Shown piece after piece: positions 34,353 through 45,117 of a stretch of DNA of 64,000 nucleotides. The number at the start of each line of letters is the position of its first letter. The stretch's first letter is position 1. This DNA is from Chelonoidis abingdonii (lineage: Eukaryota; Chordata; Testudines; Testudinidae): the NCBI RefSeq assembly GCF_003597395.2, contig NC_133770.1, forward strand, positions 3,636,560 to 3,700,559, given 5' to 3'. Under the pieces are notes generated by a model that was not told the DNA's origin, searched no databases, and was given only the letters and a program-made list of their open reading frames with translations. A program made the translations under genes and the position numbers.

Positions 34353-37300
34353 CTGCAACAAAACAGAACAGAATCCAGCACTAGTTTTATTTTTCCCCCA
34401 TTTCATCTACTTGGGCCATAAGAAACCACTGGGAATGCATTCGCTTAATACACGTGATCATGTCCCCTGCGCCGGGCATAGCAAATACAAGAGCTTCCTA
34501 CTTCCTGACAGCTAATGAAGTTACTCCAGGGGCTTGCGCTGGCAGCTGGACCAACGCTGCCACGACCTGCTGGCCTGAAGCCGAACGTGTGCTGAATTAG
34601 CCAACCAGCCAGATTCACAGGGGCAGCTGATATACTACAGTGACAGTTTCAGCTTTCCCCTTCTCCAGTCCAGAGCCCAGCACTGATCAATAACGTCATG
34701 TGGGTCAGGCTAAGGCACAGAGCTGACATTTCGGAGCTGGGAGAGACCCCAGCTTACTGAGCACTGACTCTGCATGTCCTCGGGCAAGTCCCTTTTGTGC
34801 TTCAGTCTCCCAGTCTGTAAAATGGGAATAATGGCATTTTCCCACCTTTTCCAAGTCCCTATGGATAAAAGAAGACCTGTGGAAGTGCTAACTATTCCCC
34901 CCCTCCCCCCTCCACACACACACACACCTGCTCAGTGTGATACCCACAACAGATTTGCTGAAGACTCTCATTTAACTTCTGTCCCAGTTTACGAAAGTCT
35001 ATTACTCTATAACTCACACAGGCTGCAATCCGCAGGGATTTCTCTCTCTTCCAATTCTTGCTGATCTCTGCTGCACGATCCCTCCTCTTTTTTAACCTGG
35101 GATAAAACGTCAGGTGTCGAAACTGGAGAGAGTGTTCATGTAAACAGTTATTTTATGTAACGCCTAGCAGCCCATCCTGCTAGGATCTGTGCAAACACAG
35201 ATTTGCATATACCTTTCTAATGCAATTATAATGCTTCACAGAATCACAGAACTGGAAGGGACCTCGAGACGTCTCTGGTCCAGTGCCCTGCACTCTCGGC
35301 AGGGCTAAGTATTATCTAGATCATCCCTGACAGGGGTTTGTCCAACCTGCTCTTAAAAATCTCCAATGACTGAGATTCCACAACCTCCCTGGGCAATTTA
35401 TTCCACCGCTTAACCACCCTGACAGGAAGTTTTTCCTAATGTCCAACCTAAACCTCCCTTGCTGCAATTTAAGCCCCTTGCTTCTTGTCCTGTCCTCAGA
35501 GGTTAAGAATTTTTCTCCCTCCTCCTTGTAACAACCTTTTATGTACGGAAAACTGTTATGTCCCCTCTCAGTCTTCTCTTCTCCAGACTAAAAGTAATAC
35601 TTGCATATTATTTTTCATGCAGAAGGCTCAAAATGCTGTACCAAGATGGGTACACATTATTACCCTCTCATACACATCCACTTCGAAGGCATCAGGAGGC
35701 TGACCTGGCTTTCCTCAGGTCACAAAGGAAGGCAGTGGTGTACCAGGAAGAGAATTCCAGCCTTCCGAGTTCCAGTCCTGAACCTGATCCACTAAGCCAC
35801 AGAAACCACTGGACACTTTCTAACAGATTTCAAAACTGACTGCAAACCGTGGGATGCTTTCGTATCTTCAGCTTTGGAAACTTTTTTATTCATGCCTTTT
35901 TGGCCATGTTAACTAGGTCCTTCTATCACACTCATTCCCTGAGCTCATATGAGAGGCGATGGCTTAGAATCAGATTTGAAATACCCAAACACTCTGGGAC
36001 CACAGGTTCAAATCCCAGGAGAGTCAGTTGAGCTCTTAATCCTTCTCATATAGAGAAATGGAGCCTCATGCTGTTTACAATGTATGTGGCTGGGTGGGTG
36101 CTGGGGAAGGTATTTCAGAGAAGACCTTAAAAACAGAGGCGCTCTCTGGAGATGGCAGGAGCTCAGACACATTCCTCAGGAGTCCTCATCCTTAGCCCAA
36201 GTATCCTCTCTCTACTACTTCTGTCCAGCATGCAACATGGTCGCTATGGCATTCCATCCCAGAGGCGGCTGCATTTCAGTGGGGCTGTGCACATGCAGTT
36301 TGTGACAGCTGTTGGATGAAAGGCCCTTTATAAATGTAAAATACTGTTGTTCACACCTAGGAGAAACATTGCTTTGTTTTTTAAATTGTCTCTGGGAAAT
36401 TAAAACTGGATCTCAGACCTTTGTTGAGGCGAGGCATACACTGAATGGACATGGGCATGGACATTAAGAAGGCTCCAGATGGGACAAAGGGAAACTGTAG
36501 GGTCCAGATGTGCGGCATGCCCAGAATGCTGAGAACACAGAGGGTTAGATTCACAGTTGGCTGCGAATGAGATCGATGGAGATTCCAAGAGTGACAACTC
36601 TCACAGGCAAGGACAACCGAAATCCATGGGCAAGGGGATAGTGTCGGAAACAATAGGAGCTACCAAAGGGTTTATCTGATTTTTAGCTAAGTAAATAAAA
36701 CGAATAAATAGGACAAATGTGCAGTCCTGGGCTGTCAATCTAGCCTCTTCCAGGAGCACTGAAACCACATCATATAAATGTTTACACAAAAAGAAAGTTG
36801 AAGTGGAAGGTCAGATATCAGGTAAACACACAGATATCACAGAGAGGGGCACTGTGCAAGTTCTTCGAGAGAGTTTAGTCCTTCGACTGGTAAGTTTACG
36901 AAGGCTGATGAAAGCAAACTGCTGGCTAGTGATCTTTTAATCTGAAGATATAATTAGTCAATTGACAAAGCACTGTCCGTTTCAGATCTATCACTCACCA
37001 CTGCTGGGATCCATAGGAGTTCCTCTCTCCTCCAGATCTCCCTGCACCTCGACACCTGGTTCTTCCTCCTGCTCATTCGGTGATAGAACGTCAGGTTTGG
37101 AGATGGTACAGTCTGTTCATGGAAAGAGACATTCAAAGACAAAGTGTCTGATTAATATTCACTAGCCACCTGGCAGAATTTTTAAAAAATCTAAACCAAG
37201 CCCAACAGCCTCTGTTTCTCACCAGAAGGAAGAGAGCACTTTGAACAGATTCTAATGTTAACTAAGACCAGAGGTGAGCAAACTACAGCCCCTGAGCCAC

Positions 37301-40300
37301 ATCCGCCTGTGCGACTGTCCTGCCCGGCCGGGGAGACAAGCTAGTCCCCGGCCCCTCCCCTGCTGTCGCCCCTCCCCAACAACCTCAGTTCGCTGCATCA
37401 CCAGTGCTCTGCCGGGCAGTGGGGCTGGCTCTGGGGTGGCGGGGCTCCAAGCTCCTGCTGCGCAGCATGGTAAGGTGGCAGGGAGCTGGGGGGTTGGGTA
37501 AGGGGCAGAGGGTCCAGGGGGCAGGGAGTGGTTGGATGGGGAGGAGGTTCTGGGCAGGGGGGGGAGGGGGCAGCCCGGGGACAGGGAACAGGGTTGGATA
37601 GGCACGGGAGTCCCGGGGGGCCTGTCAAGGGGAAGGGGTGTGGATAGGGGTCAGGGCAGTCAGGGGACAGGGAGCAATGGGGGTTGGACAGGGTGTCGGG
37701 TCCCGGGCCTTTCTAGGAAGGGTTTGGATAGGGGTCAGGGCAGTCAGGGACAGGCGAGCAATGGGATTGGAAACAAGGGCTGTGTGGTCCGGGGCTGTCA
37801 AGGGAAAGGTAGTTGGACGCGGGGTAGGGGTGGACAGGGAGCAATGGGGTTGGACAGGAGTGTGGGGTCCCAGGGGCCTGTCGGGGAAGGTGTGATTAGG
37901 GGTTCAGGGCAGTCGGGGAACAGGAGCAAGGGTTGACAGCGTGTGGGTACCAGGGCCTGTCAGGGAGGTGCAAGGGGATGTGGAAGGGATCAGGCAGTCA
38001 GGGTCGACAAGGGGGAGCAATGGGGATTGGACCAGGGTGTGGGGTCCCAGGGCCTGTCAACGGGAGTGTTGATAGGATCAGCAGTCAGGGCACAGGCGAC
38101 GAATGGGGTTTGGACAGGAGCGTGTGGGGCTGGGGGGCGGGGGGAAGGGGGTGTGGCAGATAAGGTTCAGGGCAGTCAGGGACAAGGGAGCAATGGGTGT
38201 TGAGACAGGTGTGGGTCCTGGGGCCTGTCAGGAGGAAAGGGTGTGGATAGGGGTCAATGGCATTCAGGGACAGGGCCCCCAGGGGGGCTGGTCGGGGTTT
38301 GGTGGGGCACGTCAGAGGACGGGCTGGGGATTGTTGGATGGGGTGGGAATCACTGGGAGGGTGGTTCATGGGTCAACGGAGCAGGCGGGGGTTGGATGGG
38401 TCGGGGGTACTGAGTGGGGCAGTCAGGGGGAAGGACGTGGGGGGGCAGATAGGGGGTGGGGGCCAGCTGTTCGGGGAGTCACAGCCTTCCCTACCCGGCC
38501 TTCCATACAGTTGTGTAATCCCAACATGGCCCTTGGGCCAAAGAGTTTGCCCACCCCTGAGTAAGACCATACAAGAAGGTACATTAAAGTGCTGGTAGGA
38601 GCAGGATTGTAACTCCTAGAAGGGATGCGGAGTTCCCAGAAATGATGCAATTTGAAGACTTCTTCACTGCACTAGCATAATCCCCTTGTCCACCAACAAA
38701 CCTGCAGAAAGGCCAGAGTCCATTTCAAAGGCAAGGCCAGGCTGGCCAGGGAAGGGATATGGGGAGAGGGAAGACATAGAATGGTTTATATAATTGCATG
38801 TTTCTGAGCCAGTAGAAATTAAAATATCGTTTTGGTTTATTGCTCATTAATTACTATATTGGGGGGAAAACTGCAGCTCCCTTGACTCCAAACACAATCT
38901 CCTCTAAAACCTGCGTGTGTGCACACCTGTGTACCGTTTTAAATGTTATTAGTAATAAACATGGAACATAATGTTAAACTGCTAGAGGCTACCACTATAA
39001 TCTATGCAGCTTTGATTCAAGAAACAGCCTTTCAAGGCAGCGGTGGCACATAAACCCTGCACACAGACTAGCACAGGTTTTTCCACGCCGGGGCAAAACA
39101 CATGCATGAATAAATGCAACCTGAAAATAAACAAACAGGATGCTAGTTGAAGTGTTCCAGGCTCCTTTCCAATGGGGGATGCATGGAACTGACCACCCAT
39201 CAAGGCTCTGTAGGACCTACAGGTTCATTCACCAGAAACCAAAGGATCTGTCACCCCCTAACTATTTATGCAGCTCGCCAAGGGAAAAACTAAGACGAAC
39301 TAGCTGAGGGTGAAGCTGTCCCCATCTTTCTTTCATCACCCTAGGCTCTGGCTAGGCCTAAGCTTTAGTCAGTGAACCTGACAACCTGACACTTTGCTAA
39401 GCTGGCAGCTTCTCTTCAATATGTGAAATCTGATCTTTACCCAGGGAGATCAAAGAGTCATAGCTGTCTTTCATCAAGTTCTTGTAAAGCTCCTTCTGCC
39501 ATTCTTCTAAATTCTCCCACTCCTCCCTGGAGAAGTGGACTGAGATGTCTTCAGACATAACCGGGACCTGAAATCAAAAGCATTACACACACAGCACTTT
39601 CCGCTGCCATCCCATCTGCACACATCTTGCTTTTTACCTTATATTAAAAGGTCACTGTCGGTGCCTGCCCAGCCATCAACACCCAGCATGTCCCACCAGC
39701 TGTTTGGTAATACACATGAAATGTGTGGAGCTAGCTCTCCTCAGACAGGCAGCCACTTCACAAATGGCACGAACTGGTACCTTTGCTGGCATTCTTGCCA
39801 GAGGAGACCAGGAATGGATAAGGAGAGGATTTACTCTTTGATCCTTACCAGTGAGGATTAATCGGAAGGAGCATGGCCTAGTGGTAAGGAAGGAAAACTC
39901 AAGTTAGCAGGCTTGGGCTCTAACCTCAGCTCTGATACTGACATGCAGTCTCATAAGAACATACTGGGTCAGACCAATGGTCCATCTAGCCCAGTATCCT
40001 GTCCTCCAACAGTGGCCAGTGCCAGGTGTTTCAGAGGGAATGAACACAACAGGGAATCATCAAGTGATCCATCCCAACTCCCTTGACCATCCTGTGCCTC
40101 TGTTTCCCCATATGTACAATGGGGACAATGCTGCTTCCCCAGCACTTTAATGTGCTGACAACCCAGCTGAAAGGTGCTACACACATGTAAAGGAGACGTC
40201 CCCTTCTAGGCTACCTCTTTCTGCTCCTCATGACAGGTTACACCTGGTTTAAACTGTGCCCCACTGGAGACCAGGAAAGCTAGATAAAGATGCCTTGGCC

Positions 40301-41983
40301 TAAAACAAACTGCAGCATTTATATATATGCCCACAATTACCCAGTTCCCTTGCACCAATCAGTGGAGAAGCTATGGCACTGTTCCCACACAACGGGCCCA
40401 CTATCTCGGCATCTCTTGGATACATTCATGGGTCCATCAATGGCTATTAGACGAGATGGTCAGAGACGCAACCCCATGTTCTGGGAGTCCCTAGCTTCTG
40501 ACTGCTAGAAGCTGGGACTGGATGACAGGGTATGGATCACTCAATTAAATGCCCTCTGCTGTTCACTCCCTCTGAAGCATCTGGCACCAGCCACTTGGAG
40601 TACAGGACACTGGGCCAGAAGGACCATTGGTCTGACTCAGCATGTCCATTCTTATGTTCCCTGCTGGATGCTTTGTGGCTTGCTCTGTCTGAGGCCCAGC
40701 AAATGGCAAAGCGGGAAGCCCAGCTGACTGTCAGTAAGTATGCAGCCAGATTGGAAAAGCATTTTGGAGATCATGAGAGTAAGGGAAGAGAACGATAAAC
40801 CAGGTCCGACAATCAAACATTAGGCAGGTCTTTATCTCATACCACCATGCTCCTAAATCAGACTGTTCCAAGGTGGTGCAGAGATCATGGGAATATTAAA
40901 GATCCTGTCAAAAGGTGACCCAGCCCCAACTTTACTTCTGCTCCTCATTGAGAGCTGGGATATTTGCACTTGGGGCCTAAATACCTTTGAGGATCTTGGC
41001 CTCAGATACTACAGTGATGAGACAACGGAGGTCCCTAGACAGCAGATAGCTACCTTGGGGACTTCCCCCTTAGTCCCTGGGGGGAGCCTCAGGATCCAGA
41101 AGTTCCTGTTCTTCAGCAGGTTCTCCATGTTCTCCAGCCTCCTCTGCAGCAGCCCGTACTCCTGGATCAGAGTTCCCAGCGTGGCCAACTTACTCTCCAG
41201 CTGGCTCCCGAACTCCACCACTGTCTTCTCACAGTCTAATAGTTTCTTCTGGGACATCCCTGTTCTCCCCTCCAGACTCAGTAACCGGGTGGCGTTAGAG
41301 TCCACCCTCCTCTCCAGGGCTTGGATGGCAGCCAGGACAGTGAGGGGAATCGCTGCTGTGCCCAGCTGGCTCTCTCTCCGGGGGGTCCCTTCAGAAGCGG
41401 GGAGGGGCTGCACAGACACGGGCCGTGGGGTGGCCAGAGCCTGTTCAGGACAAGACACCAAGCTGAGGCTGGGGGGCACGTTCCTGGGTAACAAGCCGGA
41501 GGCCCGGGGAAAGGGGGGGCCATTCCCCAGCTATGGCCCAGGAGGAAAGGGCTTTACAAGGCGGCATGACCCCGGGGGCGAAGCCCGCTGCACACACCTG
41601 CTCTACTCCAGGCGAGGGAGGGAAGCTGGGGCCGGAGGCGGATCCCGAGGCAGCAGGAGGAAAACACCCCAAGGGGGCGATGCCGGGTCCCGCAGGGCTC
41701 ACACCCCCCGGCGCCGGGCCAGGGTCTCGCTGTCACCCCGGAGCGAGCCCGGAGCCCCCGGCCCGACCCCCGAGGCAGCGCAGCCCGATCGTCGCCTCGC
41801 GCTAGGGCTGACCCGACCCTGCTCGGGCCGGGGCAGGCGCCCGGCGCCTCGCCCGGGCGTCCGGCCCGGCTTGCGGCGGGCGTCCGCCCGGCTCCGGAGA
41901 AGTCCCGGGGCCCGAGGCTTCCCCTGCTCGGGCCACCTGCGGCAGCGGCGGACGCGCCGTCGAGCCCAGTGTGGCCCCCCCAT
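33010..41983 (-). CDS. ZNF-3: DUF3669-KRAB-C2H2 protein, 12 fingers
   Basis: Coding exons: 41054-41440 (DUF3669), 39441-39567 (KRAB-A), 36999-37112 and 35018-35122 (linkers), and 33010-34352 (fingers). These join in one open frame of 691 residues. The first exon is uncertain: the only suitable ATG (41981-41983), spliced at the conserved donor (exon end 41937), gives 47 bases, one short of the phase needed. The orthologous ATG position of ZNF-4 reads differently here. Expected role is nuclear DNA binding. The 12-finger array suggests a longer DNA site than its neighbours. It lies head-to-tail between ZNF-2 and ZNF-4, and its promoter and upstream spacer are duplicated at ZNF-4. Confidence 0.82.
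34725..34880 (+). repeat. MIR-like SINE
   Basis: 'cgggcaagtcccttttgtgc' then 'cagtctgtaaaatgggaata' is a clear MIR core. A short CA run follows at 34,912-34,927. Confidence 0.65.
35018..35122 (-). CDS. ZNF-3 linker exon 2 (105 bp)
   Basis: Reads [18 protein letters not shown] onward without a stop. The acceptor is TCCAG; the donor is T|GTGAGT, so the usual last G is a T. VKKE fits the SUMO consensus. Confidence 0.78.
35237..35592 (-). repeat. CR1 3' end, antisense, chicken-like subfamily
   Basis: Starts 'cagaatcacagaactggaag' and 'ggtccagtgccctgcactct'. The antisense C-terminal coding block ends near 'ttctcttctccagactaaa'. It lies in a ZNF-3 intron, in the same orientation as the gene. Confidence 0.82.
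35630..35805 (-). repeat. MIR-like SINE, antisense
   Basis: 'cctcaggtcacaaaggaagg' then 'gagttccagtcctgaacctg' in antisense MIR order. Confidence 0.5.
35940..36040 (+). repeat. tRNA-derived SINE head
   Basis: 'gcgatggcttagaatcag' and the B-box-like 'ggttcaaatcccagg' lie at tRNA spacing. Confidence 0.45.
36999..37112 (-). CDS. ZNF-3 linker exon 1, KRAB-B-like (114 bp)
   Basis: Reads [19 protein letters not shown] onward and ends PMDPSSG. Phase 1 at both ends, ACAG acceptor and GTGAG donor. It matches the first linker of ZNF-4 (SKPDVLS). Confidence 0.82.
37269..38559. mobile_element. 1.29-kb hAT-like element carrying a G-rich minisatellite
   Basis: Ends 'cagaggtgagcaaac' and 'gtttgcccacccctg' are inverted repeats. 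The flanks 'actaagac' (37261-37268) and 'agtaagac' (38560-38567) form a 7/8-matching 8-bp target duplication. The inside, about 37,490-38,440, has about ten units of roughly 85 bases built on 'gggtcagggcagtcagggga' and 'gagcaatggggttggacagg'. No transposase. It lies in the ZNF-3 intron between the KRAB and first linker exons. Confidence 0.85.
39441..39567 (-). CDS. ZNF-3 KRAB-A exon (127 bp)
   Basis: Reads [19 protein letters not shown] and continues [24 protein letters not shown]. Consensus VTF is VMS, DV is DI and MLENY is MKDSY, so it departs from the TRIM28-binding type, while EEW is kept. CAG acceptor, GTAAAG donor. Confidence 0.9.
39870..40185 (+). repeat. MIR-like SINE split by an antisense CR1 tail
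   Basis: The MIR head ('catggcctagtggtaaggaa') ends near 39,952. A CR1 tail in antisense fills 39,954-40,077 ('gggtcagaccaatggtccat'). The MIR core ('cctctgtttccccatatgta') resumes after it. The CR1 is therefore the younger insertion. Confidence 0.7.
40422..40660 (+). repeat. CR1 3' tail
   Basis: From 'gggtccatcaatggctatta' to 'gaccattggtctgactcagc', the standard tail of the family, non-coding. Confidence 0.75.
41054..41440 (-). CDS. ZNF-3 DUF3669 exon (387 bp)
   Basis: From a CAG acceptor (41441-41443) it opens [18 protein letters not shown], then [51 protein letters not shown] and [16 protein letters not shown]. It is 30 bases longer than in ZNF-2 and ZNF-4 because the N-terminal spacer is longer. 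Phase 0 at the donor (GTAGCT). Confidence 0.92.
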
Positions 41984-42290
41984 TTCGGCGCGGCCTGCGC
42001 GAGGGCTTTCTCAGCGGGCCCGGCGCTCGGCCGAGCTCCGTCGCCGCTTCCGGCTGGGCAGATCCCGCTGCCGGCGGAGCAGAGCGAGCGCAGCGGGAGG
42101 GAGCGAGGGGCGCGGCCTTGGCTGCGGGGCGGGAGCGGCGGAGCGGGCGGGGCGAGGCGGCAGCGGCCCCTGGCGGCCGGAATCGCCTCCCTTTCCCCGC
42201 CGTCACCGGGCGAGAACAGGCTCCGCCCCCGGGGACCCGCCCATCCCCGTGTCCTCAGAGCACGGGCGGCCCCGCCAGCCAGAGAGCTGC
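41500..42290 (-). promoter_or_regulatory. CpG-rich promoter region of ZNF-3
   Basis: Dense CpG on both sides of the first-exon donor. The part from about 41,880 to 42,470 is paralogous to 58,930-59,460 upstream of ZNF-4. A plus-strand frame of 515 codons crosses it but is compositional. Confidence 0.7.
41937..41983 (-). CDS. Possible ZNF-3 first exon, out of phase
   Basis: ATG at 41981-41983 followed by six G and 38 more bases to a CAG|GTGG donor aligned with the ZNF-4 donor. The length (47) leaves the next exon out of frame. Either the real start is elsewhere, or the G run has a length error, or the gene has lost its start. Confidence 0.35.
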
Positions 42291-42472
42291 GGATGGCCAG
42301 GGGTGGGGGCAGGGCACTTGCCCTTAGTCCACGGCACAGGAGTGGGACAAAGAACTGACCACCCGCCGCTAGCCAGTGCAATGGGCCCCACCTCGGGTGG
42401 CCCCGAGCTCTCTGCGGGGGATTCCAGCCAGTAGCAAATTGTCCCCCGGGAAACCAGGTCTGGGACCAGAAC

Positions 42473-43033
42473 TTAAAAACAGCCATACTAGGTCAGACCA
42501 AAAGTCCATCCAGCCCACTATCTGTCTGCTGACAGTGGCCAATGCCAGGGGCCCCAGAGGGAGTGAACCTAACAGGCAATGATCAAGGGATCTCTCTCCT
42601 GCCATCACCTCCACCCTCTGACAAACAGAGGCTAGGGACACCATGCCTTACCCATCCCGGCTAATAGCCATTTATGAACTTAACCCCCATGCATTTATCC
42701 AGGTCTCTTTTAAACGCTGTTGTAGTCCCAGCCTTCACAACCTCCTCAGGCAAGGAGTCCCACAAGTTGACTGTGCGCTGCGTGAAGAACTTTTTACTTG
42801 TTTTAAACCTGCTGCCTATTAATGTCATTTAGTGACCCCTAGTTCTTATATTATGGGAATAAGTAAATAACTTTTCCTTATCCACTTTCTCCACATCACT
42901 CATGATTTTATATACCTCTATCATGTCCCCCCCTTAGTCTCCTCTTTTCCAAGCTGAAGAGGCCTAGCCTCTTTAATCTCTCCTCATATGGGACCCTCTC
43001 CAAACCCCTAATCATTTTAGTTGCCCTTCTCTA
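42473..43033 (-). repeat. CR1 3' half, antisense, absent from copy 2
   Basis: Starts 'taggtcagaccaaaagtcca' and runs into the antisense ORF2 C-terminus ('ctcctcatatgggaccctct'). In the paralogous copy the flanks are joined at 59,460. Confidence 0.82.
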
Positions 43034-45117
43034 CGACAGAACAGGGAGTGATGCTTGTGCTACTGGGCCTTCAGTAAAACCCAGAGGGGGTGAGGAGAAA
43101 TGGGGCTGAAGATATTTGTAATGCAAAGTTGTTAGAAAGTTTGCTTGGTATCATATTATCAGTGACTTAGGGGGAGGTGTTTAAAAGAATCTAAAATAAC
43201 TCTAGGCCTTTTGTCTCCCCTCCTCAGCACCAGCCCATTTTTGGATGCTGAGAGTCACCTACATTTTTGTTCTGAGCGCTGACAGGTACATTCCCCGTTC
43301 TCTCTCCCCTGATGGACCATTGGTCTGACCCCGTATGGCTGTTCTTGTGTTATGGTGTTATGAGATAGTAAACCAAAAATACATATCCTAATTGTAGTGC
43401 TCAAGTAAATAAGGCACCTCGTTTGCTTAAACTTTACCTCACAACATTTTAGAGTTTTTAAAAACCAGTCCCCAAAATAGCACAGATGTGTATAAGAAAC
43501 TATGATACAGACGATAAATTAAACTTAGCAGCAGCCAGGGAGGCACACAGCATCATGAGAAGGCTTAGACCAGAGTGGTTTGGTGAGGAAAAACAGACAT
43601 GCTTTGAGGAAAATCTGTTAGGAAAATACAGGCTTTGAGTCTGCTCTAACTCATAGTGGTGTAAATCAAAAGTAACTCCACTGAAGTCAAAGGAATAACA
43701 CTGCCCTATGTGAGATATAAGAGTCAGGCCCAAGGAAGCTGAAATGGAGTAACCCTAATGGGTCAGAGGCCTTGAGCAGACTCTGTACAGTGTGGACTCT
43801 ACGCACACAAAATAAATACTTGCAGCACTGCCAACCCCACAGGTTAAAAAATCGTAAGTCACCCCCCCACCCCCGAAGGGTTATTTAAAAAATAATAAAC
43901 GTCCCAAGACTCAAGACAAGACTGCAAGAGTTGGCAGTGTCTTTTGGGGGGGAGTGAAGGTTCTGCTTCCTGATTAGTGTAAACGTACGAAAAATCAGTA
44001 AGGAGAAAACCACATCAATGGGGAGTGCAGTAACACATAAGCAGCTGGAAGTAGAGCCCTGAAGCGGGACTGGGTAGGCAGAAAAACCCAGACTGCTGTA
44101 ATCTGCAGGCAAACACAATCTCTCAATTTATCGAGAGTAGCTTCTCTGAGAAATTGCTCATTGTGTATCTCCCTCACTCCGAATCCAGTGTAATATACCA
44201 GCTCAAGTCAGGCCGGAGAATCCCACTCCCAGCTCGTGTTATTGGGTGACATCACATATGCGCACACCATCACTGGTGTATCAGCTTGCTGTCAGGGCAG
44301 TGAACAGTTTTTCCCTTAATTTTTTTTTGAAAAGCAATAATAATCCTGACATATAAATACCTTGGATGGTATGTTTCAAAGTTCTAAAATCGATTTTAAA
44401 AATTCCAGTTTTTTTTAATAACCTACTTTTTATAATCATTAAAAAACTTTTAGCTTTAAGGCAAAACTGTGGTGCAATTTGTTTTGACATTCCATGTATT
44501 ATAAACAGCAGCAGTTTGTCATAGATTTTCAGCAGTGTAAAACAAGATTTTCTTCTTTTTTTTTTAATAAAGGCTTTAATACTAAAATGTAAGCAAGGAA
44601 TAGAAAGATCTGATGTCTATTATAACAAGAGCTAAAGGTTGGTTTGGGGTTTTTTACATGGTTTAAGCAAGATTTGTTTTAGAGGTAAAACTTGTGTCTG
44701 AATTACACACACACACACTTAACTGACCATGTGTTGTTTTGGTTTTTTTAAGTACCATGGGGGAATCTCTCTCTCTTGCAGGATCTAAGGTTTTTCAGGG
44801 TAGAAGCAGGATAAAAATGCAAGAAACAATGCAGGAACAGGTGGAAGGAGCAGTGAGTACTGCAGGGCGGAATGGGAGCAGGATTAAAAAAAATAATCAG
44901 GCGAAGGGATATAGCTGAAAGCAGGAAGCAACAGGAGCTTTCACCCCACTGCCTGTCTCTACACATTGCAATAGGGCCCATGTTAAAAGTGTGATTTGCT
45001 TATTGATATTTACAATATCCTGAACACTGTAGCTGGTAATTGCAAGCCCACTGCGATGTAAGGGTATGTGTTCTTATTGCTGGGCTCACTCAAGAGGCTC
45101 TGTTAAATCTTGGTTAA

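Noticed and set aside
33619..34515. Plus-strand frames over the ZNF-3 fingers (and likewise over 49,760-50,614 and 13,358-13,972)
   Set aside because: They are mirror frames of finger repeats, with Leu/Ala/Val-rich periodic sequence and no independent signal.
37490..38440. CRISPR-like array
   Set aside because: The 85-base units lack constant repeats with unique spacers, and the array lies inside a transposon in an animal genome.
40887..42434. A 515-codon plus-strand open frame
   Set aside because: It runs antisense over the ZNF-3 DUF3669 exon and its CpG promoter. The protein is low-complexity Arg/Ala/Gly/Pro and has no domain; GC-rich DNA lacks stops.
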